A DNA stretch of 64,000 bases from Fimbriimonadaceae bacterium (GTDB lineage Bacteria; Armatimonadota; Fimbriimonadia; Fimbriimonadales; Fimbriimonadaceae). This document shows positions 55,538 to 63,925 of this stretch, piece by piece. Positions within the stretch are counted from its first letter, which is position 1, and every line of letters starts with the position of its first letter. Under the pieces are notes generated by a model. The model was given only the letters and a program-made list of their open reading frames with translations. It did not search any database and was not told where the DNA came from. The translations under genes were made by a program, and so were the position numbers. The stretch covers positions 1,544,218 to 1,608,217 of the forward strand of contig CP075365.1 of the NCBI GenBank assembly GCA_019454125.1, given 5' to 3'.

Positions 55538-55576
55538 AGAGCCCCTCCTTCTCATGAGAGGGAGGGGCTCTCTTTT
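55538..55576 (+). terminator. intrinsic terminator
   Basis: AGAGCCCCTCC pairs with GGAGGGGCTCT, extended by TCT/AGA, then CTTTTCC follows. It ends the secreted-protein gene 20 bases after its stop. Confidence 0.85.
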
Positions 55577-55607
55577 CCGACTAACGGACGGCACTCGAGC
55601 TCGGATC

Positions 55608-55676
55608 TCCTCCCCCAACCCCCCTCCTCAGTTTCCGGGCACAAGGCATCCCGAAAACCGAGGAGGGGGCTTGGGA
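55608..55676 (-). repeat. palindromic repeat copy C, intergenic
   Basis: The arms 55617-55639 and 55650-55672 pair round a 10-base loop; mismatches become G-U pairs on the minus strand, as in copy B. It shares CTCAGTTTC, GGGCACAAGGCATCCC, GAAAACCGAGGAGG and the flank CGGATCTCC with the ispG copies. It ends just before the HPPD stop codon. Confidence 0.85.
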
Positions 55677-55677
55677 C

Positions 55678-56766
55678 TCAGAGCGTGCCGCGGAGGGCTT
55701 GCTCGCGTTCGATCGACTCGAACAGCGCTTTGAAATTGCCCTTGCCGAAGCTCTTCGCACCCTTGCGGTGGATGATCTCGTAAAAGAGGGTCGGGCGATC
55801 CGTGATCGGTTTTGTGAAGATCTGGAGGAGATAGCCTTCGTCGTCACGGTCGACCAGGATGCCGAGGTCGGCGAGGACATCGATATCCTCATCGATCTGC
55901 CCTACGCGGTCCGTCAGCATGTCGTAATAAGTGCGCGGCACGGCAAGGAAGTCCACGCCGCGAGCCTTGAGCCGGCTGACGGTGTAGACGATGTCGTCCG
56001 TCCGCATGGCGACGTGCTGGACGCCGGGGCCGCCGAAGAATTCCAGGTACTCGTCGATCTGGCTCTTCTTCTTGCCTTCCGCCGGCTCATTGATCGGGAA
56101 CTTCACGCGGCCGTTGCCGCTCGCCATGACCTTCGACATCAGCGCGGTGTAGTCCGTCGAGATGTCTTTATCGTCGAAGCTGATGAGGTTTGCGAAGCCG
56201 AGCACGTTCTCGTACCACCTCACCCATTCGTTCATCTTGCCGAGCTCGACGTTGCCCACGCAGTGGTCGACCTCGATGATGCCGATGCCGTCACCGGGCT
56301 GGTTCTCGGCCCGGAAGCCGGGCAAGAACGGGCCGCTGTACTTGTCGCGGTTAAGCAGCGAGTGCACTGTGTTGCCATAGATCTTTATGGCCGCATGGCG
56401 GACTTGGCCATGGTCGTCCTGGAGGGTGCGCGGCTCGACTGCGCCCTCTGCGCCTCTTTCCAGCGCAGTCTTGTAAGCCCAGTCCACGTCGTCCACTTCG
56501 AACGCGATATCCTGGACAAAGTCGCCGTGGTTGGCGATCAGCGGGGCCATCGGGTGTCCGGGGCGGATCGGAGCGGTGAAGCAGAGCGTCAGCTCGTTCT
56601 GGTTGAGGACGTAGCTCGCCTCGTCGCGCAACCCGGTCTCGAGACCGGCATAACCGGTGATCGAAAAGCCGAACGTGTGCTGGTAGAAGAAGGACGCCTG
56701 GCGGGCGTTGTTGACGTAGTGACGGATGTGGTCGATCCTGCGGATCGGAAAGGAATCGGCGCTCAT
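55678..56766 (-). CDS. hppD: 4-hydroxyphenylpyruvate dioxygenase
   Basis: HPPD turns 4-hydroxyphenylpyruvate into homogentisate in tyrosine breakdown. The 362-residue protein has two VOC halves; iron ligands are the His in IEVDHCVGNV, the His in PGVQHVAM and the Glu in LFYEIIHR. C-terminal LQIFTKPITDRPTLFYEI and GKGNFKALFESIEREQ are typical. The ATG at 56766 is the family-like start. No homogentisate dioxygenase is in the window. Confidence 0.95.
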   Translation of the reverse strand: MSADSFPIRRIDHIRHYVNNARQASFFYQHTFGFSITGYAGLETGLRDEASYVLNQNELTLCFTAPIRPGHPMAPLIANHGDFVQDIAFEVDDVDWAYKTALERGAEGAVEPRTLQDDHGQVRHAAIKIYGNTVHSLLNRDKYSGPFLPGFRAENQPGDGIGIIEVDHCVGNVELGKMNEWVRWYENVLGFANLISFDDKDISTDYTALMSKVMASGNGRVKFPINEPAEGKKKSQIDEYLEFFGGPGVQHVAMRTDDIVYTVSRLKARGVDFLAVPRTYYDMLTDRVGQIDEDIDVLADLGILVDRDDEGYLLQIFTKPITDRPTLFYEIIHRKGAKSFGKGNFKALFESIEREQALRGTL

Positions 56767-56896
56767 CGTTGGTTCCTCTAGGTTCTTACGTCGCTCGCCC
56801 CAATTTCCGCCGAGCGGAATACGGTCGATCGGGCAACGAAGAGCGAACGCAAGTATGGCACGACAAACCGAGCCGAAAAAAGCCGGTGAGACCGTT

Positions 56897-56912
56897 GATG
56901 TCTGTTGACATC
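56897..56912. promoter_or_regulatory. perfect inverted repeat, possible operator
   Basis: GATGTC, TGTT, GACATC is a perfect palindrome with a 4-base centre, 22 bases before the DUF1579 start. It overlaps the likely promoter region and could bind a dimeric regulator. Confidence 0.35.
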
Positions 56913-56933
56913 TGTCTGGTAAAGTCGCCTGGA

Positions 56934-57452
56934 ATGAAATCAACCCTTCGACTCCTGACGGTCGCTGCACTGGCGACCGCCTCGTTCGTCGCCCGAGCCC
57001 AAGACTTCGAGCCGCCAGCCGAGCTGAAGAAGCTCGACTGGATGATCGGCAGCTGGTCCGGCAGCGGCAAGATGGCCATGCAGGGCATGGAGATGGACTT
57101 CACTGCCAAGGTCGCCTGTAGCTGGGAGGGCCAATTCATGAAGCTGGTCTCGGAGACGGATTTCGGCATGCTGAAGATGACGGAGACGATGTTCCTTGGC
57201 TGGAGCCCAACGGACTCGCAGTACATCGCCTATTCCTTCACGAACATCTCCCCGGAGGCGCGGATCGAGACCGGCTCACTGGAGGGCGACACCATGACAA
57301 TGGTGAGCCAGCCCTGGAACGTGATGGGCGATTCCTCGGTCGCTCGGACGAAGGTGGGCAAGAAGTCTGCCACCAAGCTGCTGTTTAAGCTGGAGTTTAA
57401 GGAGGGGGACGACTGGGTGCCTGCCTCTGAATATGAAATGACCAAGGGTTGA
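56934..57452 (+). CDS. DUF1579 family secreted protein
   Basis: The 172-residue protein has a signal peptide (LRLLTVAALATASFVARAQ) and a DUF1579 domain: ELKKLDWMIGSWSGSGKM, WEGQFMKLVSETDF and MFLGWSPTDSQYIAYSF. The domain is a lipocalin-like barrel of unknown role. TAAAGT is eight bases before the ATG. Confidence 0.85.
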   Translation: MKSTLRLLTVAALATASFVARAQDFEPPAELKKLDWMIGSWSGSGKMAMQGMEMDFTAKVACSWEGQFMKLVSETDFGMLKMTETMFLGWSPTDSQYIAYSFTNISPEARIETGSLEGDTMTMVSQPWNVMGDSSVARTKVGKKSATKLLFKLEFKEGDDWVPASEYEMTKG

Positions 57453-57566
57453 TGCCCTGTAGCCGAGCGGGCTGCCTCTGGCGAGAAGGCCCGCTCGCAA
57501 GCCTTGCGCCTTCGTCCCAGCTGGTCTCTTAAGCTTTAGGGTTGTGGGTGCCAAGATCGTGGGACC

Positions 57567-58541
57567 GTGAGCCCGCCGATCGCCGTCGTCCTTGTCCTCG
57601 CCGGCTTGGGGCTGCTCGGCGTGGGCGGGGAACTGCTGGTCCGGGGCGCGACGACTCTGGCGAAGCTGGCCGGGCTGACGCCGGCCGTCATCGGCCTGAC
57701 CGTGGTCGCGATGGGGACTTCGCTACCGGAGCTTGTGGTCTCGCTCACGGCGTCCTTCCAAAACTCGCCGGACATCGCGGTCGGGAACGTAGTCGGGTCG
57801 AACATTTTCAACGTCCTGCTCATCCTCGGGCCGACAGCTCTCCTTTGCACGCTTCCGGTCCGCGGGCAGGTCGTCCAGATCGAATGGCCCTTCATGTTCT
57901 TCGCGACCATCCTGGCGATGATTGCCATGCACGACGGTGTCGTGGACCGGTTCGAAGGGACGGCATTGGTCGTCCTGCTGGTCGGTTTCACCTGGGTCAT
58001 GTTGCAGCGCGCACGAAACGAGGTGAAGCGTGACGAGGAGCAGACACTGGCCGAAGAGCAGGCGGCGCACGAGGCCCCGGCAAAAGGGCCTCCCTGGCTC
58101 GCGGCCGGGCTCCTTCTGGGCGGATTCCTCCTACTGGTCGGCGGGGGGCGGGCGTTGGTGGTGGGCTCGGTCGAACTCGCCCGGCTCTTCGGGATGTCGG
58201 AACGGGTGATCGGCTTGACGGTGGTGGCTTTTGGGACAAGCGCCCCAGAGCTCGCCGCATCGCTGATCGCAGCCCGCAAAGGCCACGCCGACGTCGCCGT
58301 CGGCAACCTCATCGGCTCGAACATCTTCAACCTGCTCGGCATTCTCGGCCTCTCCGCCGCGATCCTGCCGCTAAAGGTCGCGCGGGAGATCGTGGACTCC
58401 GACATGTGGTGGATGGCGGGGTCGTCGCTCTTGCTTTTGCCGCTGATGGTGCGCGGACGCGTCATCAACCGCCTTGAAGGCGGATTGCTCTTCGTTTGCG
58501 GCGTGGTCTATATCACGTTGCTGGTCCTGAAACCGACCTGA
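57567..58541 (+). CDS. sodium/calcium exchanger (CaCA family)
   Basis: The 324-residue protein has about ten membrane helices and two inverted alpha repeats: MGTSLPEL (49-56) with GNVVGSNIFN (73-82), and FGTSAPEL with GNLIGSNIFN in the second half. These bind Na+ and Ca2+ in YrbG-like exchangers. The GTG at 57567 gives the first helix directly. Confidence 0.93.
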   Translation: MSPPIAVVLVLAGLGLLGVGGELLVRGATTLAKLAGLTPAVIGLTVVAMGTSLPELVVSLTASFQNSPDIAVGNVVGSNIFNVLLILGPTALLCTLPVRGQVVQIEWPFMFFATILAMIAMHDGVVDRFEGTALVVLLVGFTWVMLQRARNEVKRDEEQTLAEEQAAHEAPAKGPPWLAAGLLLGGFLLLVGGGRALVVGSVELARLFGMSERVIGLTVVAFGTSAPELAASLIAARKGHADVAVGNLIGSNIFNLLGILGLSAAILPLKVAREIVDSDMWWMAGSSLLLLPLMVRGRVINRLEGGLLFVCGVVYITLLVLKPT

Positions 58542-58594
58542 TTCGGACAGCCGGGGACGCGACGTGTGCGGTCCGGTGAGTATCCTTGCTCCCG

Positions 58595-60232
58595 ATGCCG
58601 ACCGCCGCATCCACCTCCGTTTCCCTCGGTCGCGATACCAACCAAGCCCTGGGGATCGGGCGGTTCGCGATCGATTTCGTCAATGGGCGCCTTGGCGAAG
58701 GGCCGAGCCAGGCTGTCCTTGCGCGGACGAAGCTGTTCCATACGGACGCCGTCCTCTGCGGGCTTTCCGCGCTCGCCTTAGGCACCAACGCGCCGACCGT
58801 TCTGCGCGAAGAGGCCCTGCAATACCGTTGCGACGACCCTTCGCTGGCCGCTTTCGTCTTCGGCAGCAACCAGGGCGTCTTCGCCGAAAAGGCCATCTTG
58901 GCCAACTGCTCTGCGGTTCGCGAGTGGGACAGTAACGGCACCAACTTTGGCTACCGCCCGGAGCTGGGGAACACCGCCGGTGAGTTCGGCCATAACGACT
59001 TTTATCCCGTGGTGGTCGCGGCCTGCCAACAGCGGGAGTTGGACGGGGCCACCGCCTTGCGCGCAATGGTCGCGCTGGACGAGATCCGCGGCCGGCTTGC
59101 TGAAGTCTTTAGTCTGAAGACGCACAAGATCGACCACGTCGTGCACGGCGCCATCGCTTCGGCAGCGGTCTACGGCGCCCTGCTCGGGGCGACGGCGGAG
59201 CAGATCGAAAGCGCTATCGGTATGTTTGTCGCGCATTTCATTCCATGGCGGGCCATCCGCGCGGGCAAGCAGCTGAGCGACAGCAAAGGAGCGAGCGCGG
59301 CGATCAGCACCGAGGCCGCCGTCACCTGTCTGAAACGGTCGATGGCGGGCTTCCGCGGCCCGCGCGACATCTTTCGGAACCCGGAGGCGGTCTGGCGGTT
59401 CTTCGAACCCACCACGGAGGGCGCCGAGCGCTGGAAAGAAACGGGCGACAGCCCCTTCGACCTCGAACTCAGCCATAGCGGGGACGACTTCGCCGTTATG
59501 GGAATGCACTTCAAGCTCGGGCTCTACGAGCACCAAAGCGCGGGCGCACTGCAGGCGGTGATCGACATGGTCGCCGCAAACCCGGCGATAGTCGCGGACC
59601 AGTGCGCGGGCATCGAAAAGATCACCATCCTTGCCTATGAGCCCGCGTTCGGGATCATAGGCAACCCCGCCAAGAAGGATCCGCGAACGCGCCAGAGCGC
59701 GGACCATTCGATGGCCTACATCGTCGCCACGCTCCTCAGGAAGGCTTCTGAAGCCTCGCCCGCGGCCTTGGGTGCCAAGGGTTCGGCGGGTAATGCCCAC
59801 CTTTGGAAGAGCCTTATGCTGCTCCCTCAGGATTACGAGCTCTCCGAAAAGGCCATCTTCAACCCGGTGACGCGGGCCCTGATGCAGAAGATCGAGTTCC
59901 GCCACGGCGGCGCGGACTACGATGCGAAGTACCCGGACGGCATCCCCACCTCGCTTTCGGTCACGATGGCCGGCGGCGCGCAGCACGAGAGTGGACTGGT
60001 CATGTATCCGGGCGGCCACGCCAGAAACGAGACGGTCTCGCTTACGGACGTCCTTGGACGAAAGTTTGGGGCCTTGGCCGAACTGGCCTTCGCCGACCAA
60101 AGCGAGGGAAGGGCGATGGTCGAGCGGCTGGAAGCTATCGACCAAGCTGCGGCCCACGACTTGGCCGCCCTCTTCGACGTCGAAATCGCGAACCGCGACT
60201 ATGCTGATGATCCGGCTGCCTTAACAAATTAG
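58595..60232 (+). CDS. MmgE/PrpD family protein
   Basis: The 545-residue protein matches the PrpD fold (2-methylcitrate dehydratase and cis-aconitate decarboxylase family): FHTDAVLCGLSALALGTNAP, the helical domain with HVVHGAIASAAVYGALLGAT, then LKLGLYEHQSAGALQAVIDM and the swapped domain with DYDAKYPDGIPTSLSV. The substrate is not decided by motifs I can see. I used the ATG at 58595 rather than TTG 58586. Confidence 0.88.
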   Translation: MPTAASTSVSLGRDTNQALGIGRFAIDFVNGRLGEGPSQAVLARTKLFHTDAVLCGLSALALGTNAPTVLREEALQYRCDDPSLAAFVFGSNQGVFAEKAILANCSAVREWDSNGTNFGYRPELGNTAGEFGHNDFYPVVVAACQQRELDGATALRAMVALDEIRGRLAEVFSLKTHKIDHVVHGAIASAAVYGALLGATAEQIESAIGMFVAHFIPWRAIRAGKQLSDSKGASAAISTEAAVTCLKRSMAGFRGPRDIFRNPEAVWRFFEPTTEGAERWKETGDSPFDLELSHSGDDFAVMGMHFKLGLYEHQSAGALQAVIDMVAANPAIVADQCAGIEKITILAYEPAFGIIGNPAKKDPRTRQSADHSMAYIVATLLRKASEASPAALGAKGSAGNAHLWKSLMLLPQDYELSEKAIFNPVTRALMQKIEFRHGGADYDAKYPDGIPTSLSVTMAGGAQHESGLVMYPGGHARNETVSLTDVLGRKFGALAELAFADQSEGRAMVERLEAIDQAAAHDLAALFDVEIANRDYADDPAALTN

Positions 60233-60255
60233 GAACAGTGGCTGAACAAAACTGT

Positions 60256-60284
60256 TTCAATTTAGCCGCGGGCGCGGTTATAAT
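60256..60284 (+). promoter_or_regulatory. promoter with perfect TATAAT
   Basis: TTCAAT and TATAAT are 17 bases apart. TGAACA-AAAC-TGTTTCA, an imperfect palindrome at about 60243-60259, overlaps the -35 and may be an operator, as expected for a carbohydrate gene. Confidence 0.6.
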
Positions 60285-60289
60285 AGGGC

Positions 60290-60442
60290 AGTATGCCGCT
60301 GAAACCTTTCAGCAGGGGCTCTGGCAGGGCTCGGGACGGTCTGCAAACCGTTCATCAAGCAACGCGGTGTACAGCAACTTCTCCTGAAAAGCCTGCACTC
60401 TCGACGCCCCGGTCACGAGCCGGGGCCGTCTCTCTTCACCCT
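60290..60442 (+). promoter_or_regulatory. structured 5' leader of the glucanase gene
   Basis: The likely transcript has a 150-base leader with hairpins GCTGAAACCTTTCAGC (60298-60313) and ACGGT-CTGCAA-ACCGT, and a CCCCGG/CCGGGG stem followed by TCTCTT just before the start. The last may attenuate transcription. It does not match a riboswitch class that I recognise. Confidence 0.4.
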
Positions 60443-61726
60443 ATGACCGCCCGGCTCGTTCCAATCTTGGCCTTGGCGGCCGTGGCCGCAAACGCGGCTG
60501 CGTTCCAGGATCCGCTCTTGGACTCTCTGTCCATGCGGGCCTTCCAGTTCTTTTGGAACGAGTCGAATTCCTCTACTGGCTTCACGAAGGACCGCGCCGC
60601 TAACCAGGCGCCCTATGACAACTACACAGTTTCCAGCGTAGCTTCGACCGGTTTTGCGCTCGCGGCCTATGGTGTCGGCGCCCAGCGCGGCTGGGTCGAT
60701 CGCGAAGCTGCCGTCCAGCGGGCCACGAGCGTGGTCTATACCTTGCGCACTCGGAGCGCGCGGAAGAACGGTTGGTTCTACCACTTCGTCGATTGGAGGA
60801 ACGGTTCGCGAGTCTGGCAAAGCGAGGTCTCCTCGATCGATACCTGCTGGCTCCTTATGGGAGCTTTACTCGCAGAACGTGCACTGGACGACGCCGCACT
60901 TACCGCACAACTCAATGCCCTCTTTTCAGAGATCGATTGGCACTGGATGTTAACGAATGGCGGACTCTTACCGCAATCGCTGACCTTTAGCCACGGGTGG
61001 AAGCCGGAGGGTGGCTTCTTGCCCTATCGCTGGGACAGCTACTCAGAAATGATGGCGCTCTACGTACTCGGCGCCGGTGCCTGGCCAGGCATGCCGGTGC
61101 GGTCGTGGACTGCTTGGTCCAGGCCGGTCGTAAACTACAATGGATATCGTTTTCTGGTGGGAGGCCCACTGTTCCTTCACCAGATGTCCCACGCCTTTAT
61201 TGACTTTTCAAACAGCAGAGACACGCTGAATTGGGACTATTTCGACGAAGCAAGACAGGCAACTCTTGCCAACCGACTTTACTGCTTAAGTAACCCGGGG
61301 CGTTTTACCGGATACGGCCCCTCGTTCTGGGGGCTTTCTGCGGGTGACACGCCCGACGGCTATCGCGCGAACGGCGCCCCTGGATGGATATCGGACAACG
61401 GCACTGTGAACCCCGCGGCAACCGTCGCCAGCGTTATGTTCACTCCTCTGGAATCGACGGAAGTTGCAAACTACGTCCGAGTCGCGTTTCCATCTGCGTA
61501 TGGCCGATATGGGTTTGCCAATGGCATAAACCCAACACGGAACTGGATCGGTCCAGACGTCATCGGCATCGACCTCGGCATGATGATGCTGGCGATCGAG
61601 AACGCAAGGGACGGCCTCCCGCAGCGACTGACGATGTCTCATCCGATCATCCAGGAAGGAATGCGCCGGACTGGATTCCGGCGCATTCCAATCCGGAGTG
61701 GGATCTCGAACACCACAAGGGAATAG
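60443..61726 (+). CDS. secreted glucoamylase-like protein, GH144 type
   Basis: The 427-residue protein has a signal peptide (ILALAAVAANAAAFQ) and the glucoamylase-like helical barrel of pfam10091: LSMRAFQFFWNESNSSTGF, STGFALAAYGVGAQRGWVDR, NGWFYHFVDWRNGSRVWQSE, GWKPEGGFLPYRWDSYSEM and GPDVIGIDLGMMMLAIEN. GH144 members are endo-beta-1,2-glucanases; the exact activity here is inferred. The first 130 codons are GC-rich and later ones less so. Confidence 0.85.
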   Translation: MTARLVPILALAAVAANAAAFQDPLLDSLSMRAFQFFWNESNSSTGFTKDRAANQAPYDNYTVSSVASTGFALAAYGVGAQRGWVDREAAVQRATSVVYTLRTRSARKNGWFYHFVDWRNGSRVWQSEVSSIDTCWLLMGALLAERALDDAALTAQLNALFSEIDWHWMLTNGGLLPQSLTFSHGWKPEGGFLPYRWDSYSEMMALYVLGAGAWPGMPVRSWTAWSRPVVNYNGYRFLVGGPLFLHQMSHAFIDFSNSRDTLNWDYFDEARQATLANRLYCLSNPGRFTGYGPSFWGLSAGDTPDGYRANGAPGWISDNGTVNPAATVASVMFTPLESTEVANYVRVAFPSAYGRYGFANGINPTRNWIGPDVIGIDLGMMMLAIENARDGLPQRLTMSHPIIQEGMRRTGFRRIPIRSGISNTTRE

Positions 61727-61733
61727 TCCGCCG

Positions 61734-63104
61734 TTAAGCGAACAATGATCCGCCATTGGAGCGAATCACTTCTCGGTACCAATAGCCGCTGTCTTTAACA
61801 GTTCTCTTGTGGGTCTCGTAATCAATGTGGATGAGGCCAAAACGGTGCTTATAGCCTTGTGTCCACTCGAAGTTATCCATGAGCGACCAGTGCATGTACC
61901 CATCAACTCTGTACCCGTCGCCAATCGCACGGTTCAGTTGCTGAAGATATCGCGTAAGGAAGTCGATCCTCTGTGGATCATGGCACTTGCCGTCCACCGA
62001 GATCCAATCCATGTTGCTGAGCCCGTTCTCCGTAATGATAATCGGCAGGTTATACCGTTCCGCATGCAACCTCACGGTCCAGTAAAGACCCTCTGGCCGG
62101 ATCGCCCAGTCGAATAAGGTTCGCGGCATACCAACTGCGTCCGAAACAATGACAGGCTTGCCGTCTTCATCCGCGGTCACGACTTCTGCACTGTAAAAGT
62201 TGAGGCCGAGGAAGTCGACCTTTGGCGACATGGTCTTGAGCTCGTCTTGGGTGACGCTGATGACACGGCCGCTATAAGCCTTCTCACCGTCCTCTGGCCA
62301 CTGTCCGAGCAAGACGGGGTCGCAGAAAAAGCGCTGCTGCCACGGTCCACGCATGTTGCACCAAGAACCAAACGTCGCCTCGTGCGCCGCTGCGACATCG
62401 GCCTCAGAATCTTCCGACTTTGGAATCGAAATGACGCAATGCGGGGCGAAGGAGACTTTCACGGGCCTAGGTGCCGCGCTCCTAATCGCATCCACCGCCA
62501 ATCCGTGCCCCAGGCAAACGTTCTTCAGGACCTGAAAGAAGTCGCTCTTTCCGAGTTTCCAGCCCGGTGCATGATGACCGTCCAGGTATCCAAGGATGAT
62601 GAAGATCCCTGGCTCGTTAAGCGTTATCCAGTGCTCGACCCGGTCACCGTATCGCTTCGCCGCTTGGTACGCGTAGTCAGCGAACCACTTGGGGCTGTCC
62701 GGGTGCAGCCATCCCCCGAGCTCTTGCAACGCTTGCGGATAGTCCCAATGGAAAAGTGTAACGAGCGGCGCGATCCCGGAATCTTGAAGCTTGCCGAAAA
62801 GCTTGTCGTATAAGCGCGCACCACGCTCTGAGACCTCACCGACTCCCTGAGGCATGAAGCGCGCCCAACTCATGCTCAGGCGGTATGCCATAAGGTTCAA
62901 GTCTCGCATGATATCGACGTCGCTCGCCCAATGAGTGTAGTGGTCCGGACCGGACTTGCCCGTATGACCCTGGAAGATCGTCCCAGGTTGTTCGGTGAAG
63001 ACATCCCAGTTACTTAGTCCTTTGTCGTCCGCGTCCCAGCCACCTTCGATCTGATAGGCCGCAGTCGCAGCTCCCCACATGAATCCGTTCGGAAAGTTGT
63101 TCAT
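61734..63104 (-). CDS. GH1 beta-glucosidase
   Basis: The 456-residue protein is a complete GH1 (alpha/beta)8 barrel: FMWGAATAAYQIEGGWDADD at the start, acid/base E164 in TLNEP, nucleophile E358 in ITENG, and WSLMDNFEWTQGYKHRFGL. No signal peptide, so it is cytoplasmic and acts on imported beta-glucosides. It overlaps the ABC permease by four bases, which indicates one operon. Confidence 0.95.
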   Translation of the reverse strand: MNNFPNGFMWGAATAAYQIEGGWDADDKGLSNWDVFTEQPGTIFQGHTGKSGPDHYTHWASDVDIMRDLNLMAYRLSMSWARFMPQGVGEVSERGARLYDKLFGKLQDSGIAPLVTLFHWDYPQALQELGGWLHPDSPKWFADYAYQAAKRYGDRVEHWITLNEPGIFIILGYLDGHHAPGWKLGKSDFFQVLKNVCLGHGLAVDAIRSAAPRPVKVSFAPHCVISIPKSEDSEADVAAAHEATFGSWCNMRGPWQQRFFCDPVLLGQWPEDGEKAYSGRVISVTQDELKTMSPKVDFLGLNFYSAEVVTADEDGKPVIVSDAVGMPRTLFDWAIRPEGLYWTVRLHAERYNLPIIITENGLSNMDWISVDGKCHDPQRIDFLTRYLQQLNRAIGDGYRVDGYMHWSLMDNFEWTQGYKHRFGLIHIDYETHKRTVKDSGYWYREVIRSNGGSLFA

Positions 63105-63925
63105 TTGATACCTGTCATTGTAATGCCTTTAACGAAGAAACGTTGTCCGACAAAGAAGAGGACGATAAGCGGAATCGTGACGAGGACGCTTCCGGCCATA
63201 AGGAGGTGCCATTGAACGTTCACTAAAGAGTTGTACGTTTGGAGGCCCAGCTCCAGCGTTTGCTTGTCGACGTCGTTAAGGTAAAGCAAGGGACCAAGGA
63301 AGTCCCGCCAAGAACCGATGAACGTCAGGATCGCGACCGTTGCAAGTGCTGGCTTTGCAAGGGGCAATAGGATACGCGAGAATATGGTGAAGTGACTTGC
63401 GCCGTCGAGGATCGCGGCTTCGTCAAGTTCCTTTGGTATGCCAAGAAAGAACTGGCGAAGAAGGAAGATGTTAAACGCGCCTCCACCAAGGAAGGCGGGT
63501 ACGACCAAAGGGAGAAACGTATCGATCCAATGGAGATACTTGTAGAGCACATAAGTTGGGATCATCGTCACGACGCCCGGGAGCATCATTGTCGCCAACA
63601 TGAGGGCAAAGAGCCGGTTTCTAGCGGGGAAGGTGAGGCGCGCAAAAGGATAAGCAACGGCGGCGGCAGAAAGCGTCACTCCAAGCGTCGTGAGCGTCGA
63701 AATAATGGCGCTATTGATAAAGAACCGGAAGAAACTCACATTCGGGTTGGTTAAGACTTCGCGGAAGTTGTCGAACGTCGGGGCCACCGGAAATGCCCAT
63801 GCCGAAGTCGTTGCGATTTCGCTAGGTGTCTTCAGGGCAATGCATAGGGCCGTCCAGAAGGGTGCAGCAAAGACGATCGAGCCCAGCAGGAGAACGACGA
63901 CGGCGGGGAGCTTCCTGATGCTCAC
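63101..63925 (-). CDS. ABC sugar transporter permease, MalG/CUT1 type
   Basis: The 274-residue protein has six membrane helices and the EAA loop ELDEAAILDGASHFTIFSRI, which contacts the ATPase. It is the second permease of a CUT1 importer. The start GTG at 63925 overlaps the stop of the upstream permease (GTGA). With GH1 downstream, import of a beta-linked oligosaccharide is likely. Confidence 0.93.
   Translation of the reverse strand: MSIRKLPAVVVLLLGSIVFAAPFWTALCIALKTPSEIATTSAWAFPVAPTFDNFREVLTNPNVSFFRFFINSAIISTLTTLGVTLSAAAVAYPFARLTFPARNRLFALMLATMMLPGVVTMIPTYVLYKYLHWIDTFLPLVVPAFLGGGAFNIFLLRQFFLGIPKELDEAAILDGASHFTIFSRILLPLAKPALATVAILTFIGSWRDFLGPLLYLNDVDKQTLELGLQTYNSLVNVQWHLLMAGSVLVTIPLIVLFFVGQRFFVKGITMTGIK

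Noticed and set aside
60330-60356. Anticodon-arm-like stem with loop CTGCAAA, like tRNA-Cys
   Set aside because: No acceptor stem, D arm or T arm with TTCRANYC could be found around it.
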